Assembly (NCBI RefSeq): GCF_014287955.1
Contig: NZ_JACOPD010000005.1
Location: 1 to 64,000, forward strand
Length of the DNA: 64,000 bases
Direction of reading: 5' to 3'
From: Lachnospira hominis (ex Liu et al. 2021)
Lineage (GTDB): Bacteria > Bacillota > Clostridia > Lachnospirales > Lachnospiraceae
Translations under genes and position numbers: made by a program
Part shown: positions 32,237 through 40,843 of the stretch, piece after piece
Position numbering within the stretch: the first letter of the stretch is position 1
How the letters are laid out: each line of letters opens with the position of its first letter
The notes under the pieces: model-generated
Database searches by the model: none
What the model was told of the DNA's origin: nothing
Seen by the model: the letters and a program-made list of their open reading frames with translations, nothing else

Positions 32237-33283
32237 ATGAATGATAAAAATGATAGTGCGATTAAACCGATTGAAAGTTTCGAGATAATGGCTTGTGACG
32301 AATTACCAAATAAAAGTAAACTAAAAAAATTAGAATTATCATCTAATCAGAAAGCAAGTATCAGTATGTTACACCAAGAACTTCCATCAATCATGGCTGC
32401 TCAAACATTAGCAAATGCATATATTCTGAATCTTCCAAATGGTGTTTCAATATCAGATTTAATGCATTATAAGAATGGGCAATTAGGTACGCCATTTTAT
32501 GGAGAACACGGAATTGCAGGACATGCATCGTTGACACAAATGCGACAGCAAGCTGTATTGATGGGGGCTTTTAGTGTAATGGCAATGGCTTCGGGACAAT
32601 ATTTCTTAAAAAATATTAATAATAATCTGACAGTTATTAATCAAAAAGCAGATAAGATTCTTGAGTTTCTTTATGGGGATAAAAAAGCTGAGTTGATGTC
32701 AGAAGTTAGTTTTGTTAATTCTGCATATCAGAATTACAATTCAATCATGGGATATGATAATCAGAGAACAGCAACAATTATTAGCCTACAGACAGCAAGA
32801 AAAACAGCGGTAAAAGATATAGAGTTCTATATGTCAGATTTGGATTCTTTAGTAAAGTCTAAAGACAGTAATGATTTAGAACAGTTTGTTAATAAAGCTT
32901 TTAAGATTAAAGATTGTTTACAATTATCAGTACAACTGTATTGCATGAGCACTATACTTGAAGTCTTTTACTCACAAAATTTTGAAACAGATTATATTAC
33001 TTATGTTGAAAAAGATATTCTTACATATATCGATAAGTGCGAAAAACGTCTTTTATCCAGTTTCTCGGCTATAGAGATGTATGTTATAAATTTTAAAGGA
33101 CATCCACTAAAGAAAATTGACAAATCCATTTATGAGAATCGAATTGCTGAATATGTAGAGTTACTTGGAAATGGAAAAGAGTTCATTGAGCGAAAACCAT
33201 TGCAATCAGTTTTACAGTCTTGCCTACAAAATCAAGTATGTTATTTGGATAAGGATGGAGAATTATATTTAAAGATTGCATAA
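32237..33283 (+). CDS. Independently expressed cargo protein (unknown)
   Basis: The 348-residue protein is not recognised. It has a moderately hydrophobic stretch (about 105-125, QAVLMGAFSVMAMASGQYF) and a mostly helical rest. It is bracketed by its own sigma-A promoter and a strong terminator, unlike the overlapping genes on its left, which is the pattern of a lysogenic conversion gene (moron). ATG 32237 was chosen over ATG 32222 because GGAGGG at 32224 precedes it. A role such as exclusion or defence is speculation. Confidence 0.6.
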   Translation: MNDKNDSAIKPIESFEIMACDELPNKSKLKKLELSSNQKASISMLHQELPSIMAAQTLANAYILNLPNGVSISDLMHYKNGQLGTPFYGEHGIAGHASLTQMRQQAVLMGAFSVMAMASGQYFLKNINNNLTVINQKADKILEFLYGDKKAELMSEVSFVNSAYQNYNSIMGYDNQRTATIISLQTARKTAVKDIEFYMSDLDSLVKSKDSNDLEQFVNKAFKIKDCLQLSVQLYCMSTILEVFYSQNFETDYITYVEKDILTYIDKCEKRLLSSFSAIEMYVINFKGHPLKKIDKSIYENRIAEYVELLGNGKEFIERKPLQSVLQSCLQNQVCYLDKDGELYLKIA

Positions 33284-33306
33284 TAAACATAAATAACTTT
33301 ATTGAG

Positions 33307-33339
33307 ACAGAGATGCTTAATCGTATCTCTGTTTTTTTT
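33307..33339 (+). terminator. Strong intrinsic terminator
   Basis: ACAGAGAT (33307-33314) is perfectly complementary to ATCTCTGT (33325-33332), followed by TTTTTTT. Confidence 0.85.
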
Positions 33340-33353
33340 ACGCTCTTTTTTTG

Positions 33354-33381
33354 CACGCGAAAAATACATTCCCTTTTATGA
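33354..33381 (+). promoter_or_regulatory. 28-nt promoter-like element, copy 12
   Basis: CACGC, ATACA at 11-15, TTTTATGA. It lies 72 bases before the VRR-NUC gene and starts the nuclease and RNA-polymerase-like block. Confidence 0.62.
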
Positions 33382-33453
33382 GGAGAGAGGTAAAATATGC
33401 ATTTTTAACAGCATTCACTTTCTCTTTTGATATTTGTGAAAGGAGCTTACAAA

Positions 33454-33744
33454 ATGTTAGAAAACAAATTCCAGGCTAATCTAATTAAAGAACTTAAAAG
33501 ACTTTTTCCTGGATGCATCGTTATGAAGAATGATGCAAGTTATATTCAAGGTATTCCAGACCTGCTAATTCTTTATAATGATAAGTGGGCTTCTTTGGAA
33601 TGTAAAAAAAGTGCGTCGGCTAGTAAACAGCCTAATCAAGAATATTATGTGGACCAAATGAACAGGATGTCTTTTTCTCGTTTCATTTGTCCGGAAAACA
33701 AGGAGAAAGTATTATATGAACTTCAACAATCATTCCAATCTTGA
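33454..33744 (+). CDS. VRR-NUC type endonuclease
   Basis: The 96-residue protein matches the small phage VRR-NUC family of the PD-(D/E)XK superfamily: GIPDLLILYNDKWASLECKKS holds the catalytic aspartate and E-x-K. It may resolve branched DNA during replication or recombination. ATG 33454 follows GAAAGGAG; the frame back to 33427 was rejected. It overlaps the next gene by 29 bases. Confidence 0.82.
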   Translation: MLENKFQANLIKELKRLFPGCIVMKNDASYIQGIPDLLILYNDKWASLECKKSASASKQPNQEYYVDQMNRMSFSRFICPENKEKVLYELQQSFQS

Positions 33745-34273
33745 AGGACAGCACGCATTTCTCGGAGCTAGTAAATATCATTGGATTAATTATAGCGAAG
33801 ATAAAGTTGCCGATGCCTATTCAAAATTTCTTGCTACTCAGAAAGGAACTGTGTTACATGCATTTGCTGCACAGTGTATTTCTTTGGGACAGAAATTACC
33901 AAAGTCACAAAAGACTTTAAATATGTATGTTAATGATGCCATTGGTTATAAGATGACACCAGAACAGGCATTATTCTATTCTGAAAACTGCTTTGGAACA
34001 GCAGACTCAATTTCATACAGATCCGGATTACTTAGAATTCATGATTTGAAGACAGGAGTAATTCCGGCACACATGGAGCAGCTTATGATTTATGCCGCTC
34101 TTTTTTGTTTGGAATATAAAGTAAAACCTGCTGATATTGATATGGAATTAAGAATTTATCAGAACAACGAAGTTCTGTATCATAATCCAACAGCAGAAGA
34201 TATTGTTCCAATTATGGATAAAATTATTACCTTTGATAAGGTCATAAGAAAAATAAAAGAACAGGAGGGTTAA
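33716..34273 (+). CDS. RecB/Cas4-type PD-(D/E)XK nuclease
   Basis: The 185-residue protein has FGTADSISYRSGLLRIHDLKTG followed by HMEQLMIYAALF, written here in two parts, which gives the D, D-x-K and Q-L-x-x-Y motifs of RecB-like nucleases (DUF2800 type in phages). It may trim DNA ends for recombination. It overlaps the VRR-NUC gene, and the RNA-polymerase-like gene starts four bases later. Confidence 0.78.
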   Translation: MNFNNHSNLEGQHAFLGASKYHWINYSEDKVADAYSKFLATQKGTVLHAFAAQCISLGQKLPKSQKTLNMYVNDAIGYKMTPEQALFYSENCFGTADSISYRSGLLRIHDLKTGVIPAHMEQLMIYAALFCLEYKVKPADIDMELRIYQNNEVLYHNPTAEDIVPIMDKIITFDKVIRKIKEQEG

Positions 34274-34276
34274 TCG

Positions 34277-37066
34277 ATGAATCGAATAGCTAAAGTATTA
34301 TCTCAGATTTCAGATGATATGCTTATGCATTATGGTGTTGCCAGAAGATCTGGTCGATATCCATGGGGTTCTGGAGATAACCCTTATCAGCATAGCGGAG
34401 ATTTTCTGAGTCGTGTGCAGTCTTTAAAAAAGTCTGGTATGAGTGAAACAGATATTGCTAAGACTATGGGACTTACAACAACTCAGCTTAGAACACAAAT
34501 GAGTCTGGCTAAAGATGAAAGAAGAGCGGTGCAGGTTGCAACAGCCAAAGACCTTAGAGAAAAAGGTTACAGTTTGAACGAAATTGCTGATAAGATGGGA
34601 TTTGCAAATGACTCTTCTGTAAGGTCTTTATTGAATGAAAATTCAGAAGTCAGAATGAATCAGGCGAAAGCTACAGCTGATGTTCTTAGAAAGCTTATTG
34701 ATGAAAAAGGCATGATTGATGTCGGTACTGGAGTTGAAAGAGAGCTTGGAGTTTCAAAAGAGAAACTTAATCAGGCTCTTTATATTTTGGAAATGGAAGG
34801 TTATCCAATTTATGGAGGTGGAGTTCCACAGGTTACTAATCCTGGAAAGCAGACAAATATAAAAGTAATCTGTCCACCCGGAACAGAGCATAAAGATATT
34901 TACAATTATGATGATGTGCATTCAGTAAAAGATTATATTTCTTATGATGGCGGTGAATCTTTCAGAAAAGGATTTGAATATCCTTCTAGTATGGATTCTA
35001 ATCGACTTGCTATCAGATACAAAGAAGATGGCGGTATTAACAAAGATGGCGTTATAGAACTTCGTAGAGGAGTCCAGGATTTATCATTAGGCGATTCGCA
35101 TTATGCACAGGTTCGAATAATGGTGGATGGAAAGAAATATCTGAAAGGAATGGCTGTCTATTCTGATGATATGCCAGATGGTGTTGATGTTATTTTCAAT
35201 ACAAATAAATCAAAATCTGTTCCTAAAATGGAAGTTCTCAAGGATATTAAGAATGACCCGGATAATCCTTTTGGTTCTTTGATAAAGGAACATGGTGGTC
35301 AAAGCTATTACGATGACCCAAAAGGAAAGTATACAGACCCTGTAACTGGAAAGAAACAGAGTTTGTCTCTAATTAATAAAAGAGCCGAAGAAGGCGACTG
35401 GGGAGAATGGAGTAAAACACTTCCATCTCAGTTCTTGTCAAAACAGAGTCTATCCCTTATTAAAAAACAGCTAAGTCTTGCAACAGCAGATAAGCAATCC
35501 GAATTTGATGAGATTTGTTCGTTGACCAATCCTACTGTAAAGAAAATTTTATTAAAATCTTTTGCTGATGATTGTGATTCGGCGGCTGTACATTTACAGG
35601 CAGCGGCACTACCAAGACAGAAGTATCAAGTAATACTTCCATTGACAACCATTAAAGATAATGAGGTTTATGCACCTAATTACAAAGATGGTGAAACAGT
35701 TGCCTTAATTCGTTATCCACATGGTGGAACTTTTGAGATACCAATTTTGAAAGTAAATAATAAGTTAGTTGAAGGAAAGAGAGTTCTTGGTAATACTCCG
35801 GCTGATGCAATTGGTATTAATAAAAAGAATGCTGATAGATTGTCCGGAGCTGACTTTGATGGTGATACCGTAATGGTAATACCTTGTAATTCTTCAAAGA
35901 GCAAAGTAAAAATCACTTCCACACATTCTTTAAAAGGATTAGAGGATTTTGATACAAAGGATGAATATGGTCCAGATTCCAGCAAACCTGTAAAAGTAGA
36001 TTCTAAGGGAAAAGAATATTACACCAGAAATGGTAGAACATACCAGAGAATGACAAATACTCAGACTGAAATGGGTAAGATTTCTAACCTTATTACAGAT
36101 ATGACTTTGAAGGGTGCTACAGAACCAGAACTAGCAAAAGCTGTTCGTCATAGTATGGTTGTTATTGATGCCGAAAAGCACAAATTGGACTATAAACAAA
36201 GTGAAATTGATAATGACATAAAAACTTTAAAAAAGAAGTATCAGGGTACAACAGATTCAAATGGTCACTATCATGAAGGTGCGTCCACTCTTATTTCAAG
36301 AGCGAAATCTGAAACTTCTGTATTAAAGAGAAAAGGAAGTCCAATCATTAACGAAGATGGTTCTCTCAGTTACAAAGAAGTTAAAGAGACATATACTGAT
36401 AAAGATGGAAAAATAAAAATTCGTACTCAGAAGAGTACAAAGATGGCTGAAGTTAAGGATGCAAGAGAATTATCATCCGGTACTCCACAGGAAGAAGCAT
36501 ATGCAAAATATGCAAATTCTATGAAATCTTTAGCAAATCAGGCAAGAAGAGAAATGGTTAATACTGGAAAAATTGCCTATTCTGCTTCTGCAAAAGCAAC
36601 TTATCAGTCTGAAGTAGATTCCCTTATGGGAAAATTAAATGTTGCTTTGATGAATGCCCCTCGTGAAAGACAAGCCCAGACTATTGCGAATGCCGAAGTT
36701 CAATCTAAGAAAAGAGATAACCCAGATATGACAAAGGCTGAAATTAAGAAGGCAAGTCAGCAGGCTCTTTCAAAAGCCCGTAATTCTGTAGGAGCTAAGA
36801 GAACTTCTATAGATATAACTGATAAGGAATGGGAGGCTATACAGGCTGGTGCTATCAGCGAGAACAAATTAACACAGATACTAAACAATACTAATATTGA
36901 TGTTGTAAGACAAAAGGCTACTCCTCGTGCCACAACATCACTTAGTACAGCTAAACAAGGTAGAATTTCAGCTCTATCTGCATCTGGTTACAGCACATCT
37001 GAAATAGCAGAAGCTTTAGGAGTATCTACTTCAACTGTATCTAAGTATCTGAATGGAAAGGAGTGA
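34277..37066 (+). CDS. RNA-polymerase-like protein with DFDGD motif and HTH domains
   Basis: The 929-residue protein has the metal-binding loop GADFDGDTVMVIP (D526, D528, D530), the DxDGD signature of the beta-prime double-psi barrel of multisubunit-type and YonO/crAss-type single-chain RNA polymerases. The preceding strands (VALIRYPHGGTFEIPILKV) fit the barrel. Two helix-turn-helix repeats lie near the N-terminus (about 45-80, 92-120) and one at the C-terminus (SASGYSTSEIAEALGVSTST). Residues 16-39 contain LMHYGVARRSGRYPWGSG, a variant of the tag found in other proteins here. Its length is close to that of phage YonO. Transcription of phage genes is the likely role; a nuclease or other barrel enzyme is less likely. 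Confidence 0.65.
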   Translation: MNRIAKVLSQISDDMLMHYGVARRSGRYPWGSGDNPYQHSGDFLSRVQSLKKSGMSETDIAKTMGLTTTQLRTQMSLAKDERRAVQVATAKDLREKGYSLNEIADKMGFANDSSVRSLLNENSEVRMNQAKATADVLRKLIDEKGMIDVGTGVERELGVSKEKLNQALYILEMEGYPIYGGGVPQVTNPGKQTNIKVICPPGTEHKDIYNYDDVHSVKDYISYDGGESFRKGFEYPSSMDSNRLAIRYKEDGGINKDGVIELRRGVQDLSLGDSHYAQVRIMVDGKKYLKGMAVYSDDMPDGVDVIFNTNKSKSVPKMEVLKDIKNDPDNPFGSLIKEHGGQSYYDDPKGKYTDPVTGKKQSLSLINKRAEEGDWGEWSKTLPSQFLSKQSLSLIKKQLSLATADKQSEFDEICSLTNPTVKKILLKSFADDCDSAAVHLQAAALPRQKYQVILPLTTIKDNEVYAPNYKDGETVALIRYPHGGTFEIPILKVNNKLVEGKRVLGNTPADAIGINKKNADRLSGADFDGDTVMVIPCNSSKSKVKITSTHSLKGLEDFDTKDEYGPDSSKPVKVDSKGKEYYTRNGRTYQRMTNTQTEMGKISNLITDMTLKGATEPELAKAVRHSMVVIDAEKHKLDYKQSEIDNDIKTLKKKYQGTTDSNGHYHEGASTLISRAKSETSVLKRKGSPIINEDGSLSYKEVKETYTDKDGKIKIRTQKSTKMAEVKDARELSSGTPQEEAYAKYANSMKSLANQARREMVNTGKIAYSASAKATYQSEVDSLMGKLNVALMNAPRERQAQTIANAEVQSKKRDNPDMTKAEIKKASQQALSKARNSVGAKRTSIDITDKEWEAIQAGAISENKLTQILNNTNIDVVRQKATPRATTSLSTAKQGRISALSASGYSTSEIAEALGVSTSTVSKYLNGKE

Positions 37067-37075
37067 ACATAAAGA

Positions 37076-37339
37076 ATGGATGTAACTAAGTGTGCATTGA
37101 CAACAATTGATAACCCTTATGATCCGTTCGACCAGTTCACCGAATGGATGCTATATGACGAGGAGAAAGGCTATCACTCTACATCGTATCTTGGTCGCAT
37201 TGCAAGGACATCGGATGAGCTATCAGATGAAGAGAATGATAAAGAGATTGAAAGAGCGATAGACGAAATCATCAAATATGATTTTAGAAACATATACAAG
37301 AAAGTGAAGAAAACACTAAAAATCACGCAGACTGTCTAA
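37076..37339 (+). CDS. Small unknown protein
   Basis: The 87-residue acidic protein (NPYDPFDQFTEWMLYDEEKG, with a basic end) lies 9 bases after the RNA-polymerase-like gene. It could be a partner of it. No domain recognised. Confidence 0.58.
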   Translation: MDVTKCALTTIDNPYDPFDQFTEWMLYDEEKGYHSTSYLGRIARTSDELSDEENDKEIERAIDEIIKYDFRNIYKKVKKTLKITQTV

Positions 37340-37426
37340 GGGTATAGGGGGGTGTCTAAAAAACATACCCCCACCCATATCGCGGCGGTCTTTATTTTTT
37401 CCCCAGAGGGAAATTTTTGGAAAATG

Positions 37427-37585
37427 TTCTGACATATCAGCAGGGCTTTAAAGAGTTTATAGGATTATTACGGAGCGGTGGCTGGCTCATCTTTAAAGGT
37501 TGTCTCCTTTCATATACAAGAGTGGTGTAATAGTTTCTGTGAACTCTTTAAAACCCTGCTGAAACTTTATGTAAAGTGTGCAGAA
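37427..37585 (+). ncRNA. Large imperfect hairpin before the packaging genes
   Basis: Arms 37438-37457 and 37542-37561 are complementary at 19 of 20 positions (CAGCAGGG... with ...CCCTGCTG), separated by 84 bases. Inside, TATTAC pairs with GTAATA. Outside, TTCTG pairs with CAGAA after an internal loop. The stretch 37340-37609 contains no gene. It could be a structured RNA, a cis-regulatory element, or part of the cos/packaging region, since an HNH gene follows. Confidence 0.5.
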
Positions 37586-37609
37586 ATTATTTAAAAGGAG
37601 GCGGTAACT

Positions 37610-37972
37610 ATGAGGAAAGTTAAGCCAGACTCATCTTCTGATACTGCCAGTCAGCGAATGCGACCAGCAATCACACCAGAAGCCAGACAGAAACAGATGA
37701 TTTCTCTTGCAACTGATTGTGCTGAGGATTTAATGAGGTCTGGTAAGGCACCATCGCAGATTATTGTTCATTATTTAAAGCTCGGAACAAAGCAGGCAGA
37801 GCTTGAATTAGAGAAGACAAAAAAAGAGTTAGCCCTAACAGAGGCAAAAACAAAAAGTATTCAATCTTCAGAGCAGGCAGAGGAATTATACAAAAATGCC
37901 CTTGACGCTTTCAGAGGATATAGCGGACAAGATACACAAAGGGAGAGCGATGAATATGAGTGGGATGATTAA
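37610..37972 (+). CDS. Helical protein upstream of HNH nuclease
   Basis: The 120-residue protein is helical with a long charged coiled coil (about 60-105, ELELEKTKKELALTEAKTKS). Its position before the HNH gene is one in which a small terminase subunit may occur, but no diagnostic motif is visible. ATG 37610 follows AAAAGGAGG. It overlaps the next gene by 23 bases. Confidence 0.5.
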   Translation: MRKVKPDSSSDTASQRMRPAITPEARQKQMISLATDCAEDLMRSGKAPSQIIVHYLKLGTKQAELELEKTKKELALTEAKTKSIQSSEQAEELYKNALDAFRGYSGQDTQRESDEYEWDD

Positions 37973-38378
37973 AACATATAGTGAGCTTATCCGTTTGCCA
38001 ACATTTCAAGAAAGATTCGAATATTTGAAATTAGATGGTTCTGTTGGAATAGAGACATTTGGTTTTGACAGATATTTGAATCAAATTTTTTATAATTCAA
38101 AAGAGTGGAAACAACTTAGAAACGAAATCATTGTCAGAGATAGAGGATGTGATTTGGCTTGCGAGGGATATGAAATTCAAGGGAATATTATTATTCACCA
38201 TATGAATCCAATTACACCAGAGGACATCATAAATAGAAATGACGACTTACTTAATCCAGAGTATTTGATATCAACAGTATTGAATACTCACAATGCTATA
38301 CATTATGGTGATTCAAGTTTATTACCACATGCACCTGTAGAGAGAAGAAAAAATGATATGTGTCCATGGAGACATTAG
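37950..38378 (+). CDS. HNH endonuclease
   Basis: The 142-residue protein has WKQLRNEIIVRDRGCD followed by IIIHHMNPITPEDI and LISTVLNTHNAIHYG, an HNH nuclease core. Such genes sit beside the terminase in HK97-type cos phages, where they help cut at cos. ATG 37950 has GGGAG upstream; the frame back to 37896 overlaps the previous gene. The large hairpin upstream may mark the cos region. Confidence 0.8.
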   Translation: MNMSGMIKTYSELIRLPTFQERFEYLKLDGSVGIETFGFDRYLNQIFYNSKEWKQLRNEIIVRDRGCDLACEGYEIQGNIIIHHMNPITPEDIINRNDDLLNPEYLISTVLNTHNAIHYGDSSLLPHAPVERRKNDMCPWRH

Positions 38379-38391
38379 AAGGAGGTTACTT

Positions 38392-38679
38392 ATGAGCGAA
38401 AAAAAAGCAAATCAGACAGAACAGTTAGTAGAATCGTCAAATGATAACACAAAGAATGAAGAGATTAAAATTCTTGGAACTGTTGAAAACTGTGGGCAGT
38501 TGAGGGTTAGAAAAGAACCAAATAAAGAAGCTGATGTAATAGGGATAATTCCTTGTGGTTCTGTCGTGGAACTTTTAAATGATAACATCATTAATGGTTT
38601 CTATTCAGTTCATACAGAAACAGGAGATGGTTATTGCATGACCGATTTTATTAATATTATCAATCCTGAAAAGGAGTAG
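38392..38679 (+). CDS. Bacterial SH3-domain protein
   Basis: The 95-residue protein has an acidic start and an SH3b-type domain (about 28-90): GQLRVRKEPNKEADVIGIIP, GSVVELLND and GYCMTDFI. SH3b domains often bind peptidoglycan, but the protein has no catalytic domain or signal peptide. It lies between the HNH nuclease and a connector gene, so a virion decoration role is possible. Confidence 0.72.
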   Translation: MSEKKANQTEQLVESSNDNTKNEEIKILGTVENCGQLRVRKEPNKEADVIGIIPCGSVVELLNDNIINGFYSVHTETGDGYCMTDFINIINPEKE

Positions 38680-38683
38680 TGTT

Positions 38684-39040
38684 ATGGCAGCAGAGAATAT
38701 TTCTGATAGTATATTGACTTCTGTGAAGAAGTTACTTGGCTTAACTGAGGAGTATGATGCTTTCGATGTAGACATAATTATGCACATAAATTCGGTATTT
38801 ACTATATTAACTCAGTTAGGTATCGGTCCATCAGATGGCTTTATGATAGAGGATAAGAATAATAAATGGTCTGAATTTATTGAAGATATGAGATTGTATC
38901 AGCTTGTGAAATCTTATGTGTGGTTGAAGGTAAAATTATTATTTGACCCACCTATGAATTCAGCTGTTATGGAGTGTTATAAAGCTCAGATTAATGAATA
39001 TGAGTGTCGTTTACGAACTGTAAGTGAGACTGAGGATTAA
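38684..39040 (+). CDS. Head-tail connector-like protein
   Basis: The 118-residue helical protein resembles gp6/gp15-type phage connectors: DAFDVDIIMHINSVFTILTQL and YQLVKSYVWLKVKLLFDPP, an arrangement of helices typical of that family. It lies upstream of the terminase rather than after the capsid, which is unusual for the role. GGAG precedes the ATG. Confidence 0.65.
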   Translation: MAAENISDSILTSVKKLLGLTEEYDAFDVDIIMHINSVFTILTQLGIGPSDGFMIEDKNNKWSEFIEDMRLYQLVKSYVWLKVKLLFDPPMNSAVMECYKAQINEYECRLRTVSETED

Positions 39041-39043
39041 ACC

Positions 39044-39071
39044 TTCGCAACTATTACATCCCCTCTTATGA
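39044..39071 (+). promoter_or_regulatory. 28-nt promoter-like element, copy 13
   Basis: TTCGC, TTACA at 11-15, TCTTATGA. Together with the following 30 bases it is very similar to copy 16 at 41806. It lies 37 bases before the gene at 39109. Confidence 0.68.
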
Positions 39072-39108
39072 GAAAGATAAACTTTAACTCATGAAAGGAG
39101 ATTTTATT

Positions 39109-39363
39109 ATGTTTAATAAGTTTTTTGAAGAGGTTGCAAGAAAGCGTTTAACAGAAAATGCGTTTCTTAGATGGCAGATACAGAGAAATGATAGATTCTA
39201 TAGAAAAAAAGGTTGGGTTAAGAAAATGTCCAATGGAGGCGAAGCTATAGATATTATAAAAGTACATGCACATAATGAAAAGATAAACGCACTGATGTTA
39301 CTAGTGTGTCTTGGAGCCCCATTCTTGGGAACAATAGCAAGTGAGATAACAGATAGAAAATGA
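39109..39363 (+). CDS. Small membrane protein
   Basis: The 84-residue protein has a basic N-terminal half (MFNKFFEEVARKRLTENAFL) and a hydrophobic segment (about 60-78, INALMLLVCLGAPFLGTIAS). It shares its leader, start context and terminator type with the 41872 gene, which also begins MFNK. Function unknown. ATG 39109 follows GAAAGGAG. Confidence 0.6.
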   Translation: MFNKFFEEVARKRLTENAFLRWQIQRNDRFYRKKGWVKKMSNGGEAIDIIKVHAHNEKINALMLLVCLGAPFLGTIASEITDRK

Positions 39364-39386
39364 GTATAGTGAAGAATTTCAATGTT

Positions 39387-39417
39387 AAGAGATTATGGAA
39401 ACATAGTCTCTTTTTTG
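39387..39417 (+). terminator. Intrinsic terminator
   Basis: AGAGATTATG (39388-39397) pairs with CATAGTCTCT (39402-39411) around GAAA, with a T run. It is nearly the same as the terminator at 42256. Confidence 0.82.
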
Positions 39418-39447
39418 TTTGTAAAAAAATAGGAGGTGATGGTGAAA

Positions 39448-39801
39448 ATGGATGATGAATTAATGCATTATGGTGTTCTTGGTATGAAGTGGGGACATAG
39501 GAGGGCAAATACGTCAAAGAAAAAATCTAGTGGAAAACAATCTGCTAAAGATAGTGCTCAGATGAAAAGACAAAGAATAAAAAATAATGCAAAAAGAGTC
39601 GCTAGCATTATCAGTGCAGCATCTGTAATGGCGGTTACTATCAATTCTCTAAAAGATACACCAAAACAAACAGTATATATTGATAATGGTAAGAAATATA
39701 CTAATCAGTATATGAAGAAAAATGGAACAAAGAAAGTATCTGATATACATGAAGATTGGTCATGGGCTGATTATGCATGGGATGAAGTTAATAGACATTA
39801 G
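39448..39801 (+). CDS. GMKWG-tagged basic protein
   Basis: The 117-residue protein starts MDDELMHYGVLGMKWGHRR, then a lysine- and serine-rich stretch, a short hydrophobic helix (about 50-65, VASIISAASVMAVTI) and a soluble tail ending in WSWADYAWDE. The N-terminal peptide is shared with the proteins at 39813 and 42317. ATG 39448 follows AGGAGGTG. Likely a virion or injected protein, by inference from the tag. Confidence 0.6.
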   Translation: MDDELMHYGVLGMKWGHRRANTSKKKSSGKQSAKDSAQMKRQRIKNNAKRVASIISAASVMAVTINSLKDTPKQTVYIDNGKKYTNQYMKKNGTKKVSDIHEDWSWADYAWDEVNRH

Positions 39802-39812
39802 GAGGAATGAGT

Positions 39813-40802
39813 ATGATATTAACAGCACAAAGCCTTCCAAATAATACTCTGGCTCATCATGGAATATTAGGTATGAAGTGGGGTAGAAAGAACGGTCCAC
39901 CTTATCCTATTGGAGTATCTGACCACTCCGCATCTGAAAAGAAAGCCGGTTGGAGAAAGTCTCTTGACAAGTCTGATTCAAACAGTCAAAATGATAATAA
40001 GAAACATGGCTTATCCGATAAACAAAAGAAAGCTATCAAGATAGGAATAGCCGCTACTGCAACAGCCTTAGCTGCTTATGGTACATATAAATTGGCTAAA
40101 TCTGGAAAGCTTGATAAGTATGTAGAAACTGGCAAAACCAAAGTTAATGAATTACTAGGTAAGAAGAAATCTGGTAAAGTTGATATTGGTAAACAGAAAG
40201 TTAATGACTTATTTAGCAAGACTTCTAAGTCAACCACAAAGACTGTTCAGACAGTTAATGGAATCAAGAAGTTAGCAAAGGGTGAATCTTTAGAGGATAC
40301 TTTAAAGAATGTTAATTCTCATTCCGGAACTAATAAGAACTACAGTAATAACTGCACTCTTTGTAGTATTACAACTTTCTTACGACAAGCTGGACTGGAT
40401 GTAAAGGCTGGTTCTACTGGCGGAAAACCACAGCAATTAGGCGACAAAGTTGAAGCCTGTTTCAAGGGAGCTAAAGTTCTTGAAGGTTCAGCAGGAAAAT
40501 TTGGTCGCTCGAGAAAGGATGCCGCAGAAATGCTGATTAATAAGTTTGGTCAAAATGCATCTGGAGTCTGTTCTATTCAATGGAAAAAAGAATATACGCC
40601 GAATGGAAGAGGCGGTGGTCATGCATTTAACTGGTCTATAAAAGATGGTGTCGTGAAATTCTTTGACGGACAAGCTAATAAAAACGATAATATAGTTAGT
40701 AACTATTGGAAAATGATAGATCCGAATGGCGGATTAACATTAGCACGACTTGATAATGCGGAAATTAATTTTGATGGTGTTAAAGAACTATTAGAATTTT
40801 AA
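39813..40802 (+). CDS. GMKWG-tagged papain-fold deamidase-like toxin
   Basis: The 329-residue protein has the tag LAHHGILGMKWGRKNGPPYP (about 13-32), a basic linker with a hydrophobic patch (about 75-95) and a C-terminal domain (about 170-329) of the papain-fold toxin/glutamine deamidase type. Its likely catalytic residues are C181 in NNCTLCSITTFLRQ, H270 in GGGHAFNW and D285 in FFDGQ. Such domains appear at the ends of polymorphic bacterial toxins and deamidate or cleave host proteins. No signal peptide is seen, so delivery by phage particle rather than secretion is inferred. ATG 39813 follows GGAGG. Small genes downstream could encode immunity. Confidence 0.68.
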   Translation: MILTAQSLPNNTLAHHGILGMKWGRKNGPPYPIGVSDHSASEKKAGWRKSLDKSDSNSQNDNKKHGLSDKQKKAIKIGIAATATALAAYGTYKLAKSGKLDKYVETGKTKVNELLGKKKSGKVDIGKQKVNDLFSKTSKSTTKTVQTVNGIKKLAKGESLEDTLKNVNSHSGTNKNYSNNCTLCSITTFLRQAGLDVKAGSTGGKPQQLGDKVEACFKGAKVLEGSAGKFGRSRKDAAEMLINKFGQNASGVCSIQWKKEYTPNGRGGGHAFNWSIKDGVVKFFDGQANKNDNIVSNYWKMIDPNGGLTLARLDNAEINFDGVKELLEF

Positions 40803-40830
40803 CAAGCCAAATTAACATTGCCTTTTATGA
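40803..40830 (+). promoter_or_regulatory. 28-nt promoter-like element, copy 14
   Basis: CAAGC, TAACA at 11-15, TTTTATGA. It starts just after the toxin stop codon and lies 13 bases before the gene at 40844. Confidence 0.6.
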
Positions 40831-40843
40831 AAGGAGAATTTTT

